A program made the position numbers and the translations under genes. A DNA stretch of 64,000 nucleotides, from contig OU015675.1 in NCBI GenBank assembly GCA_907165275.2, forward strand, positions 5,225,501 through 5,289,500. Direction: 5' to 3'. Origin of the DNA: Zygaena filipendulae. Lineage: Eukaryota > Arthropoda > Insecta > Lepidoptera > Zygaenidae. The notes beneath the pieces are model-generated. The model searched no databases. It was not told the origin of the DNA and was given only the letters and a program-made list of their open reading frames with translations. This document shows positions 43,686 through 55,687 of the stretch, piece by piece. Within the stretch, counting starts at the first letter, position 1, and each line of letters begins with the position of its first letter.

Positions 43686-44507
43686 CATATTATTTTTGTT
43701 TCTTCTTCTTTTAAATATGCACCATCGCACATAGTGCTTTAGGCCCAGGCAAAGTTAATTTTTTTTCCTTTTTATTAGCTTCATTCCGTAGTGATTATTT
43801 GCTCAGTGGCTTTATTATATAGTTTAAAACTGCAGCAGTTTGTGATGCTACAGACCGCATAATATTTTTCAGACTCGAAGGAATCAGTTATCAGTTACCT
43901 ATACCTACTTACGTACGTAATTGAAATATTATGTCAATGAAAATAAATACATACAAGAAAAAAACAGCCAATGTAAAAGATAAATGTTTAAAACAGCAAA
44001 AAATATGATAAAATTCATTTGTTGTGTTATTCGATAAAGCCGGTTTTTACTATAAATTTCAAAATCATGGATTACAAAAAGTAGGTAATAATTAACAAAG
44101 GTAGGTACGGTCAGAAAAAGTTTATCGGTGCCGTGCGTCGTTGATTCTTGAGTATAAAAAAAATATTACGAATTTTCGTCATACGGTTTTGACAAAAAAA
44201 TTTTACTTATGTACTGGCACTACTAGGTATTTTTCTCCAACTTCATAGTAGGTACATACCTAACTCTTGGGATATGGAAGTGTTATGATGTAATTGATTG
44301 TCAAGAGTTTAGGACCAGTATAATAAATGTTACATTGTTGACTTGATTTTTAAGATATGATGTCAATTCTTTGTTGGGAATTTTTATCATGAAAAGTCTT
44401 TTGGATATTGCTTCGGCATAACATAAAATAATGTGTAATTATTTTTTGTAATCCTTTTATAAAAGTTTTAAGTAAATTAAGTAAAATTAAATAAATATTA
44501 TAATACT

Positions 44508-44880
44508 AGCTGTGCCCCGCGGTTTAACCCCCGGTAATTTTGGAGTTCCGGGATAAAAAGTACCCTGTGTCCTTTTATGTACCCCTGACAACGTGCATGC
44601 CAAATTTCATCCAAATCCGTTCAGCCGTTTTTGCGTGATTGAGTAACAAACATCCAAACATACACACTTTCAAATTCATAATATTAGTAGGATAATACCA
44701 ACTAGCGCGTGGTTTCACCCGCGTAAATTTTTGAGTTCCTGGGGGAATTCAGAGATAAAAATTACCTTCTGTGTAATCCTGGCAACGAGTATGCAAAACT
44801 TCACAATCATCGGTTGATTAGTAAAGGCGTGAAAGCGCAACAAACAAACAAACTGACATTCGCATTTATGATTTATTAAT
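44508..44880 (+). repeat. Two GC-rich interspersed repeats in direct orientation
   Basis: First copy from ctgtgccccgcggtttaacc to caaattcataatattagta; second from actagcgcgtggtttcaccc to gacattcgcatttatgattt. They are separated by only a few bases, so one probably inserted into the tail of the other. Confidence 0.55.
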
Positions 44881-46134
44881 TCAATTAAGCTTTTAGGTTT
44901 TTTATGAAATTAAATAAGAAAAGAAAACAAATTCCTTAAATTGTGATTCAACATGTTGAAGATTCTGTAATCATCTCTCAAAGGAATACCAGTAGAGTAG
45001 GTACTCGTACGTTACACACCTGTGCTACCCATTTACGATTATATTTTGTACCATAAATTATTGATATCGTAATAAAATACCATGGAAAATCTAAACTTAA
45101 CTTAAGTCAAAGCAGTAGGGTCGCATTTCGCTTGTAAAATAATTTAATCAAAAGCAAAACGTAAGTTAGCAAGGCTTTATGCGCGAATTTGAATGTCGAA
45201 GACGACCACGTGTTGGTTAATTCTCGTATGTTGGCACCAGATGGCACTGCAAGGCAGCTATTACAGTATGTCATCTACGTAACGATGTTGTGCTGGGGAT
45301 TTGTCGATAAAATTTGCGTACAATTCTTATCGATATTAGTGATCGACATAGAGAATATTATCATCAACAGCTAAAATATTTTATCTTTACAACAAAAAAC
45401 TTTAAAAACCATTGTAAAATTTATTATAAAGTATTTAAAGTGGATAGTTTTTGCGAAAAGTCACGTGGCTACAAACGCACCGTAGTACGTTTGTGACGTA
45501 CCTAGTTATGAATTATAATAATCATATTATCTACTTTGAAGTTGGTGATAAAGAAGAAAACTATCATTGTCTTCTTTAGAAAAATAAATTCCGTTACCTT
45601 TATTTTGAAGTAGACTGAGTTCACCAATTCCGAAATTCTGAAAATGAGATGGCATTTTGCAGTAAGTAGGTACTTTTCTAGATTAAAATGGAGATTAGTA
45701 AATCTGGCTACATTACATTCGTGGCAAAATATCTAATAATAATTAGGGACAGATTTATGTATTAGCATGGGTGAATCAATTTCACGTAATCAATTAATAA
45801 TTTATAGAAATCAAAGGATTGTGGCGGTGAAAATTAGCAAAAGGAATTTTAATAGGATTTATAATTTCATAATATAACCCTATTACTTAAAAAAAAATTG
45901 CAGAAATTATATCTTTTAATTTATCGATATCAAAACATTTCACGTCACTAAAAAACGGCTGACTGTCTAAAAGCTATTAGCAGTTGCCGACGGAAGGTGC
46001 ACCTGGGCCTGTCATTTCCTACCTAAAGATTACCGAGTGGCACTAATTTGGCTTATGTAAGTGCTGTAGCAAGGCTCACGGAACAAGCGCACCCGTTTAG
46101 AATTTACAAGTTGTAAACATTGAATCTATACTAA

Positions 46135-46375
46135 TAGTAGTTGTCGCCTACGGTTTCACTCGCATTAATTTCGAAGCTCCCGCATGAATTTCGCGATGAA
46201 AATTACCTTGTGACCTTTTTTGTAACCCTGACGACGTGCAGTACGCAAAATTTTATGTTGATCGGTTGAATGGTTAAATTATAGTATGGAACAAGAAAAA
46301 GGGTAGTTTTCAGGCTGAAATTTTCGCGAAAACTCCGAAAATACCGCGGATAAAACCGCAGAAAACAACTACTGG
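46135..46375 (+). repeat. GC-rich interspersed repeat, two opposed fragments
   Basis: A forward fragment (gttgtcgcctacggtttcac to gatcggttgaatggttaa) meets a reverse one (aaactccgaaaataccgcgg, then ataaaaccgcag). Both are diverged. Confidence 0.4.
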
Positions 46376-46516
46376 TTACATACACGGCTTTATAGAGCAT
46401 TGTGTAAACAATACGAAGTAAACAAATTGGTATCCGTTTCAGCGACTTTTAAAAATTAAATTTTGAGCATCGTGAAATTGCCTGAATTTTTCGATGTCAG
46501 TAGGATTTTATTGGAT

Positions 46517-46575
46517 ACTAGCTGTCCCGCGCGGTTTCACCCGTGATAATTTCGAAGTTCCCGCGGAATTGTCTT
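46517..46575 (+). repeat. GC-rich interspersed repeat, subfamily C fragment
   Basis: ctagctgtcccgcgcggttt and gttcccgcggaattgtc, cut off after about 60 bp. Confidence 0.45.
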
Positions 46576-47894
46576 ATATATACAATAGTTATATTCTAAT
46601 AAGTACTTACATTATATTTCTTTTTTTTTATCGACATCATCACTCGGACAACACTAACTATAGTACCACATGCGATCCGAAGTTTGTGGAGATATAGTGC
46701 GCTTGTCGATTAGTGGTCATATACATAGTTTACCGCTGAAAACTCCAAAACGTTGACTAGTTTTTAGTGCACTCTAAAGAGTTTTTAATGAAAAGCGTAC
46801 TGTTCGATCATTAATGTTTATAGTTTGCTGAAATAATTTTACTCACTATAATATGATCCATAAAGGCAAAAATGCTTTACATCAAGTATAGTACGTATAC
46901 ACTAACCTGCACTCTAAAAGAAATTTAACTAAAAAGGTTACCTATCTTTCGATCCATTAAACAAGCAGAAATCGCAAGAATACTGCTGAAGATTGCAAAT
47001 GTACCTAAACTCGCAAAGTCCGAGCAATGTGTGAGTGCAAAATAAAGTCGGAAATAAAGTCTTAGATACCTAGCATTTGGAAATCACATCAATTTTATTG
47101 CTACATTTATTTTGTAACTTTCAAATGCTCAATAGACAAACTTACTGAAACTTCCTGTAGGTATGTTTCATGCCTAGTAGTGTAGTTTGCTGAAATAACC
47201 TTACATAATATTCGATCCATGGAGAATTTTCAAAACATCGAGTACACCTAACTACGTACGTTCTTTTCGACTAACTCGTTAAAATTTTTTTGCATTTTAT
47301 TCTTCTTTGTATGGTGCGACGAAATTTCACATTATTTCTTTAAAACAAAATAAATTGTGACTCAACGGAAAAGCTACTTCGAGTTCTAGACTCTAGTAGG
47401 TACTAACTACTAACTAAAAACTTTGCCAGACTTAAAGTTTGACTGGAAGCTGCATAAATCACTCTGAGGCAGCGGTGTCTCGGTAAATTGTTTTTAGCAC
47501 ACGCCTTGACGCAAGTTACAGAATACAGAGTGTTTTTATTTGCTGGTCCATCGCGGTCATCCAGGGAAACGGTTGTTTTCTGTCAGTTATAGAATTTTTC
47601 AAAATAGGATCAGTGATTTTTGAGTTTATTCATTAAAAACAAACAAATAAAAAAACGAAATATTTTCCCTTTATAATGTAAGGATAGAAAACATTCACAA
47701 TAATGTTTATGTTCATCGAGAAGCAAGCAGTTACCTACTGGAAATTGTGTGCGCTGGAATAATAATAATAATAATCCACTTCACTCCTACTGAATGAATT
47801 AAATGAATGCGCAAGCAAGACGTGGTTGGGGATGTGGTATTCGCAGTATCATCACAGTTTTGCCAGAGCCACACCCAGTGAGAATCTCAGCTTT

Positions 47895-48085
47895 AAATAT
47901 ATAAAAGGCAAACCTGACTGACTCATCTATCAACGCACAGCCGAAACTACTGAACGGATTTCGCTGAAATTTGGCATACAGATAGTTGTAATGACGTACA
48001 GGCATCCTCTAAGAAATGATTTTTGATTATTCCAATTTCCACGGGATCTCCGAAATTTCCGCGGGTGAAACCACGGGGCGCAGCT
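47895..48085 (-). repeat. GC-rich interspersed repeat, subfamily A variant
   Basis: aaatatataaaaggcaaacc, cagccgaaactactgaacgg, atttggcatacagatagttg and gggtgaaaccacggggcgc, ending agctagt. Confidence 0.5.
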
Positions 48086-48489
48086 AGTTTCATTATAAAG
48101 CTCTTTTTTTTTTTAAATCATTTATTTAGTGAGGCTTTTTACGCTCATGCGCCAAGCCAGCCTCGTAATGTGTTACATTTTTTATTTTATTTTATATATT
48201 ATTTATATTACAATATAAAACTACTAATAGAAATAAACAAAAAATAAACTAAAAATAAACCTTCCTAACACTTCGGCGGAATGCAGCGCCCCCATCAACT
48301 CAAAGCTCTTACTTTAAGTGTTTTATTGCACAATTTGGGTGGAGTAATATAGTATTTCTTAAAAGTTTTATGGGAACCCCATGAGCCTTGAATCCAGTAA
48401 GAGCAATGCAGGCACAGCCATTAAAAATAAATTCACCCATCTAAATATCGAAAATCACAGTTGAAATAGTGGTTTCTATACATTATATA

Positions 48490-50264
48490 TTTCTCATTGT
48501 AAATTCCCTTTCAGTAAGACGTGTTTTCGAAGCGTGGCTCTGACGATCAGCGCTAATTCTAGATTCCCTTTCAGCGAAAGTTTCCGAGGTGCGAGATAAT
48601 TAAAGCGCTAACGATGAGCTCAAATTCTAGATTCTCTGTCATTTAGTTTCCAACGTGCATGATAATGTATGGTGCTTACGATCAGAGTTCATTTTATGTA
48701 TATGCCCTTTCAGTAAAAGTTTCCAAGGCGCGAGATAATGTATGGCACTGACCGTAATCAGCTCCCATTCTAGATTCCCCTTTAGTGGAAGTTTTCGAGG
48801 CGCTAGTAATGTATGGCGCTCACGATCAGCGCTCATTCTAAGTTCCCTTTCACTGAAGGTTTAAGAGGCACGAGATAATGTATGGCGCTCACGATCAGCG
48901 CTCATTCTAAGTTTCCTTTCACTAAAGGTTTAAGAGGCACGAAATAATGTATGGCTCTCACAATCAGCGCTCATTCTAAGTTCCTTTCACTAAAGGTTTA
49001 AAAATCACGAGATAATGTATGGCGCTCACGATCAGGGCTCATTCTAAGTTCCCTTTCACTAAAGATTCAAGAGGCACCAAATTATGTATGGCGCTCACGA
49101 TCAGCGCTCATTCTAAGTTCCCTTTCACTAAAGGTTTAAGAGGCACGAGATAATGTATGGTGCTCACGATCAGCACTCATTCTAAGTTCCCTTTCACTGA
49201 AGGTTTAAGAGGCACGAAATAATGTATGGCGCTCACGATCAGCGCTCATTCTAAGTTCCCTTTCACTGAAAGTTTAAGAGGCATGAGATAATGTATGGCG
49301 CTCACGATCAGCGCTCATTCTAAGTTCCCTTTCACTGAAAGTTTAAGAGGCACGAGATAATGTATGGCGCTCACGATCAGCGCTCATTCTAAGTTCCCTT
49401 TCACTGAAGGTTTAAGAGGCACGAGATAATGTGTGGCGCTCACGATCAGCGCTCATTCTAAGTTCCCTTTCACTGAAGGTTTAAGAGGCACGAGATAATG
49501 TATGGCGCCTACGATCAGCGCTCATTCTAAGTTCCCTTTCACTGAAGGTTTAAGAGGCACGAGATAATGTGTGGCGCTCACGATCAGCGCTCATTCTAAG
49601 TTCCCTTTCACTGAAAGTTTAAGAGGCATGAGATAATGTATGGCGCTCACGATCAGCGCTCATTCTAAGTTCCCTTTCACTGAAAGTTTAAGAGGCACGA
49701 GATAATGTATGGCGCTCACGATCAGCGCTCATTCTAAGTTCCCTTTCACTGAAGGTTTAAGAGGCACGAGATAATGTGTGGCGCTCACGATCAGCGCTCA
49801 TTCTAAGTTCCCTTTCACTGAAGGTTTAAGAGGCACGAGATAATGTATGGCGCCTACGATCAGCGCTCATTCTAAGTTCCCTTTCACTGAAGGTTTAAGA
49901 GGCACGAGATAATGTGTGGCGCTCACGATCAGCGCTCATTCTAAGTTCCCTTTCACTGAAGGTTTAAGAGGCACGAGATAATGTGTGGCGCTCACGATCA
50001 GCGCTCATTCTAAGTTCCCTTTCACTGAAGGTTTAAGAGGCACGAGATAATGTGTGGCGCTCACGATCAGCGCTCATTCTAAGTTCCCTTTCACTGAAGG
50101 TTTAAGAGGCACGAGATAATGTATGGCGCCTACGATCAGCGCTCATTCTAGGTTCTCTTTCAGTAAATGTTTCCTAGGTGCAAGATAATTTATGGTGATC
50201 ACGATCGTTCTCATTCTAGATTTCATTTCACTAGGGGTTTCCGAAGCGCGAAACAATGTTGTTT
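48490..50264. repeat. 69-bp minisatellite with higher-order structure
   Basis: About 25 copies of a 69-bp unit (landmarks gttccctttcactgaagg, tttaagaggcacgagataa, tggcgctcacgatcagcg, ctcattctaa). The central units from 49255 to 50151 are almost identical and the copies at both edges are diverged. Variants in aaag/aagg, cacg/catg, tatg/gtgtg and ctcac/cctac define unit types. Types A-B-C-D-C at 49255-49599 are repeated exactly at 49600-49944, followed by C-C-D. This is the pattern of unequal crossing-over. Confidence 0.92.
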
Positions 50265-50646
50265 CAATACCTTAAAAGCTAGGTAATATGGTATATAATA
50301 AAACACACCAATATTATCAATACACATTCTTTTCTATATTTTTACATAGTCAAAATTATATTATTGTTCTTTTTTCAAATATTATACGTTCAAAGAGTCT
50401 GTAACAAATGTATTACAAAATAATTTTAAAAATAGATTTTTATATTTCCGGTTACTCATCTTCTATTACTCCGTTTAATTTTTTGGTAAAAATATTCAAT
50501 GCATAGACACGCGAATTCTATTTTTTTACTATATTATACATATTACATAGTAGACATAGATTTATCTGTTACATAAGACTGTACTGTATTCTCAAGTGTC
50601 GATCATGTATCGATGCATAAGCCCCTCAGGTGACAGATGTCTAGAC

Positions 50647-50788
50647 TACTAGACTAACGGCCGCACTCAGAGCCAGTTATATGCCAATTAACATTAATTT
50701 ACTGAACGTCTCTGATCGCGGCAGTTTTGGTTTAAAAATCTATACTTAATCAAGTAATCATTAAAGTCGACTCCGAGTGCGGCCGTCA
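50647..50788. mobile_element. Small TIR element, about 142 bp
   Basis: Ends ACGGCCGCACTCAGAG and, reversed, ACGGCCGCACTCGGAG are inverted repeats differing at one base. The core is AT-rich and non-coding. Confidence 0.55.
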
Positions 50789-51954
50789 ACTTTAAAATTC
50801 TTATTACTTGTGCCTCAGCTACTTGTCTCTGTAAGCTATAAGAAGTAAGGTATGAACAGAATTGTCTAAAGAAAACGCTACGAGCATCGCTTGCGAATAG
50901 GTATCCAATTAATAAGTGTAACAGGAAGTTTTTGCGTTGTGTTTTTAAATAAAATTGAATTTGTTGGTCTTTTTTTTTCTGCATTTTTTAATTACATTGC
51001 CTACCATTTTTGGACCTAATGTTTATATTGAGAAATTTATAGGTAATGATTTAGTTAGGTTCGGACGAGTTAGGTTAAGTTAGGCAATTGTGAAAAAATC
51101 ACTTTGCTACAAAGAGTTACTGTTCAGCATCAGTTTTTATGCATGTGTATTGTACTTGTGTAAAACCTAGGGATATAATATTGGTTTTGTAACGATCTGT
51201 TTAGAGTATAATATAAATAAAAAAAATATATATTATTATTGTCTAAATAATAAGGCTAGATGAAGTAAACCTCTTAAGTAGGAGCTGTATAAGTGCACTG
51301 CCTCCTTTATTTGTGTCGATGTGCTGCCTCCCTTGTAATCGTGTCTATGGCAGACTATCTTGTCTTTAGTACATTCTAATGGAAGCCGTACCTAAGTGAT
51401 TGTAACGTCTGTTATGATTTAATAAATGTGTTACAACAAATAATAGTGAATATTATTTAAAAGTGGCACGTGTGTGTATGTGTGTGTGTGTTTGTGCGTG
51501 AGTGTGTGCGCGTGGGAATATACAGGGTGTAACGTTAAACGATTGACTTATTGAAGGAAGGTGTTCAGTATTCTATTTTCGTCTCATTATATCTAAAAAA
51601 ATTTGAAGTAAAAAAAAAAATATGACGATCGAGAAATCCACGTTTCATTTTGTTATTCGCAATTTTTTTTGTACCTAGTAGGGCTTAAAGTCCCTCGTCC
51701 TATAGTTCCTATGGGAATACAGAAATCCAAACGGAAAAATAGTTTATAAATAAATCGTTCATTCAAACGGCAATATAAATTTTTAAATACCATCAGCATA
51801 CAGTTGATTAATATTTCCAATGAATATTAAAATTTTATTGATTTTGGAAAAGTAAAATAAAATAGTTTTGTATTTTAAATTTGTACAAAAATAATAGTAG
51901 GTAATTTAATACCTTTGAAACATAAAAAACCTAAGAACCATAAAAATAGATAAT

Positions 51955-52090
51955 CTATACCATAATAAAAGAGTACAATCCGCGATTCTGTTCATTGAAT
52001 ATTTTTAACAAAACCTGACAGGGGACGATAATAATCTTTTCTGTCTGTCTGTCTGTCTGTTCACGATAATCTCCGAATCTACTGAACAGC
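51955..52090 (-). repeat. GC-rich interspersed repeat, subfamily B fragment
   Basis: taccataataaaagagtaca, atccgcgattctgttcattg, a tctg run at 52042-52059 and gataatctccgaatctactg. The other half of the element is missing. Confidence 0.5.
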
Positions 52091-52204
52091 TAGTTAGAAA
52101 TATTACCATAACCATAAAATGTTTTAGTGGTTGGCTAAATATCATCTCCTTTACAAATTTAATTCATAAAAAATAATCATGTCTGTTGTATGGTCGTCCC
52201 CCTT

Positions 52205-52395
52205 AAATATTAAGTGAATCTTCTTCTTCTTCTTCTTCAGCCCGTGTCCATCCACTGCTGGATGTAGACCTTCTCATCGCGTTTCCATCCGCTCCGACAC
52301 CTTGTTCCTGTCTTCCCAGCAGCGCGCGCGATGTCATCGGCCCACCTCATGGGCGGTCTTCCCGCATTTCTACCTCCTGTCCGGGGTCTCCATTC
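52205..52395 (-). mobile_element. RTE-type LINE 3' remnant with (gaa)n tail
   Basis: In the minus-strand frame it reads RPPMRWADDIARAAG and later WKRDEKVYIQQWMDTG, the C-terminal tail of RTE-clade reverse transcriptase ORFs (RPPxRWxDD). It ends in a short gaa repeat (ttc on the plus strand, 52211-52238). 5'-truncated and dead. Confidence 0.65.
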
Positions 52396-53451
52396 CGTTT
52401 GTTTTTAGGTTAACGATTAGAAATAAACAATTATCCTAGGGTTTTTGAAAATTCAACCCCTAAGGGGGTGAAAAAGGGGTTGAAAGTTTATATGGGGAAA
52501 CAAGATTAGTTAAACTATTTTATTCGAAACTTCACAGGACTTCTATCAATAATTGAGTAAACAAGTGTTGCAGGCTCTTTCAAAATTCAACCCCTAAAAG
52601 GTGCAAGGGGTGACAAATTCTGAAAATCACCAAGGGTATCGTTCTCCACGCAGACGAAGTCGTGGGCAAATGCTAGTATAATATAAAAAAGTTTAATTGA
52701 AAACTCCCAAAAGCTTTTAGCATTTTTTGTTATGAAGTTGACAACGCTGGAGAATTATCATCAAAAATACAGAGTTTACCATATTTTACCTACCTACTCG
52801 TATTCACTTAACGATTTCTTTTTAATGACATATTTTAGTAAATATGTTTTTTTAATAACGGATTGCACTAATTTATGGCAAGGGTCTTAAGATTAATTGC
52901 TAACTCAAGATTTAGCTAACGATAAAGAAATATGTTTTCCTATTGAAAAATATTCGGATTACTCAAGTCTTATGTTAAAAAAATACAATTATAAATCACA
53001 AATCCTCAACATTGAGACGCGAGCGGAAAAATTGTATTGAATAAAACATAAGACAACTCGAGTGGTGAGCGACGCGGCGACAAAAGAAAAAAAATATTCC
53101 ATATTATTATTGTAAGGACCACCAAAAAAAGAGATAAGAAGAAAAAAAAAATGAAAGAAAATTGTTTACGACCCCTTAAGAAAACATCGTCTTTGTAATC
53201 CAGTCGGTCGAATTTAATTACACCGTGTGTAGGCTTTCCGGAGCCCATAAGTACGTCGAGCTTATGAATTTTTGAAAGGACAACGAGAAACAGTCCAAAA
53301 TGATTTTTCTACAGACAACAAAAAAAAAAATACAGTCTTGAATTATTGAAAAGGTCGCCCTGCAAAACGTTTTTGTGGATAAAAATGCTGTGGGCCGAAA
53401 TGGCCAGTATCGTGCTTTGAAGTGAAATTGTAAACGAAACGGAAATCGCCA

Positions 53452-53749
53452 CCACAGAGCAAATAAATTACTAGAGAGGACATGTAGGCGGGGCAGGCGC
53501 GCCACCGTTGCAAGGGAAGTTAGAGCAAATGCTCTAACTGGCTCATAACTTCTTTTGCTGACATCCCAAGTACATTTACACAACATTCCCCAAACCGTGA
53601 ATTTTGAAAGCAGTGACTAAGTAAAAACATTTCGTAACGTTAATGAATGTTTTAACTTTTAGAACATGATGAGTATGAATAGTATGGTAATAAAATCAAC
53701 CGGCGACACTGGTTTTCATATCATGTTGATGTCGCTTCTATCAGTTATT
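53452..53749 (+). mobile_element. hAT-like MITE, left part, interrupted by fold-back element
   Basis: Starts ccacagagcaaataaatta and follows the copies at 22794 and 36495 to cttctatcagttatt. The last 14 or so bases (ttttctgttctgtg) resume at 55031-55044 after the inserted element. Confidence 0.7.
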
Positions 53750-53795
53750 AACCGACTTCCAAAAAGGAGGAGGTTCTATGTTCGATTGTATGTAT

Positions 53796-53843
<48 letters not shown>

Positions 53844-55030
53844 ATGTTCACCGATTACTCGAAGACGGTTGGACCGATTTGAAAAATTCTTTTTTTGTTT
53901 GAAAGGGTATACTCCCAATTAGGTCCCATTGCCACCAAATCGGGATCTGATGATGGGATCTTGGAGAAATCGAGGGAACTCTTCAAAAATTATAGGCACA
54001 CCTATAGCGATTTGGGTATTTTTGATAGTAAATCGTTCATTTGCTTTTGGAAAGCAAAATTTGAAGAAGTGGAACTGATGATGAAGACCACAGGTGGTCA
54101 TCGGAACAACTCAAAAATAATACGTATTTCACGGGTTCCGATTGAAGTGATTTCGAAAATTGTTTTTTTGTTTGAAAGGGGATACTCCCAAATTGATTTC
54201 ATTGTCACCAAGTCGAGATCTTGGAGTAATCGAGGGAACTCTTCAAAAATTATAGGTACACCTATAGCGATTTTTGTATTTTTTATAGTAAAACGTTTCT
54301 TTGCTTTCGGAAAGCAAAATTTGAAGAAGAGGAACTGATGATGAAGACCACAGATGGTCATCGGAACTACTCAATAATGGGTATTTCACGGGTTCCGAAT
54401 CGTTAACTTTAATATGGTTTCTAAACAATTTATGCCCGTCACAATGTATATGGTGAAGTGGAACTGATGGTGATGTACTAGGAGAACTCCTCAACAATTA
54501 ACGTCCTTGCGTCGGGAAAAGCAATATTTTGTAAAAGGTGATGAGCAGTTGACATTAGGCTATTGTAACTTAGAGAAATTACGAACTAAGTCACTTAAAA
54601 GCGAGAAATAAACAAAATTTTAACAAAAAAATTAAAACCGACTTCCAAAAACACAAAACTAAAAAACTAAAAATAAAAAGCTAAAAATAACAAAATACCG
54701 ATTTAATCCAAAAGACAAAAACACACGTAATATTATTATTGGTTTGTGCTACCACTAATCGGTATGAAGTCGGTGACAAGCCAAATATGGAGGGAGTAGA
54801 TGGGCTAAGTCGACTCCCGCCACCAGCTCTTCGTGAGCAGAACAACCCAAGTGGGCAGACACCAGCAGGCTTGGCACCGAATTCAAACCGATCAGTGGTA
54901 GCACAAACCAATAATAATATTACGTGTGTTTTTGTCTTTTGGATTAAATCGGTATTTTGTTATTTTTAGCTTTTTATTTTTAGTTTTTTAGTTTTGTGTT
55001 TTTGGAAGTCGGTTTTAATTTTTTTGTTAA
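53750..55030 (+). mobile_element. Fold-back element (AACCGACTTCC family), complete, 1,281 bp
   Basis: Its limits are set by the MITE it split. It starts AACCGACTTCC and ends ...GGAAGTCGGTTTTAA plus an attttttt-gttaa tail. Inside are a long T-run (53798-53839), two diverged copies of a block with tactcccaa, cctatagcga and gatgaagaccaca, and a 411-bp 3' fold-back (54620-55030). The overlapping open frames read on both strands are not conserved proteins. Non-autonomous; superfamily unclear. Confidence 0.75.
54620..55030. repeat. Long inverted repeat, arms about 139 bp, loop about 135 bp
   Basis: Left arm 54620-54758 and right arm 54894-55030 are almost exact inverses, from ttaacaaaaaaattaaaacc to tttgtgctaccact. 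Because of this, both strands encode the same short peptide end (NNNITCVFVFWIK). The partial copy at 24310-24725 keeps the same design. Confidence 0.85.
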
Positions 55031-55044
55031 TTTTCTGTTCTGTG

Positions 55045-55656
55045 ATCGTTCTGTGGTTGCGTATTTAGTTTAATACTTATTTTTGATATTTACCTTTTCC
55101 AAAGACAATCCGAAGTTAGCTGAATCTTTTGTTGTACATTTCACCTCAAAAAGCAATCAGAAACGATACGGCCGCACTAAAACTGTTGTCGTGTTTCATC
55201 TTTGGTGTCTTGTCGCGCCTACAAAGCGAAAGCGTGAGTGCCATTTTGAAAATGGAACAATAGAAATTGTGGCCAGAACAATAGATCGAAATCCCTTTAT
55301 TCGAGTTCTCTGTGTACTCCCTAAATATTATGATACCGAATGTACTTACGAGTAGGTACAGTCTGGGTTGTCAATCCTTACTATAACATTAGATATAAAT
55401 GCTAATGTGAGTTTGTTTGTTTGTATAACGCTTTCATGCCTTAAAAACCGATCATGTTTTGCGTACACGTTGCCAGGGGTACAGAGAAGGACATAATATA
55501 GGGCATTTAATTTTTTTTATAACGGATTTAAACATCAAGTGTAAAAATAAAGAGCTGTGTTCCAACAGTCGTGCAACAGTTGCAACAGTTGCATTGTAAT
55601 TGATTTTGTTATCTGAAAATAAACAATATTATTATTATTAATAAATAAATAAATAA

Positions 55657-55687
<31 letters not shown>

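Larger units (their letters stand above)
43690..48490. other. Gene-free AT-rich stretch with scattered repeat fragments
   Basis: No supported gene. Besides the repeats listed separately there is a diverged duplication near 46830-47260 (both copies carry gtttgctgaaataa and a gatccat word). Short open frames near 45189-45496 have no family features or splice context. Confidence 0.5.

Noticed and set aside
45189..45496. Two overlapping plus-strand open frames of about 60 codons
   Set aside because: No motif, no splice context and AT-driven composition. Likely chance.
53218..53586. 122-codon minus-strand open frame
   Set aside because: It runs across the MITE at 53452 into flanking AT-rich sequence. 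The peptide is only a reading of the repeat.
53798..53839. 42-base T run as a possible retroposon poly(A) tail
   Set aside because: It lies inside the fold-back element at the same position as shorter T-runs in its other copies, so it is a length-variable part of that element.
53666..54361. Overlapping open frames on both strands with repeated peptides such as MTTCGLHHQFHFF
   Set aside because: They come from the duplicated block of the fold-back element. Both strands being open reflects sequence bias, not genes.
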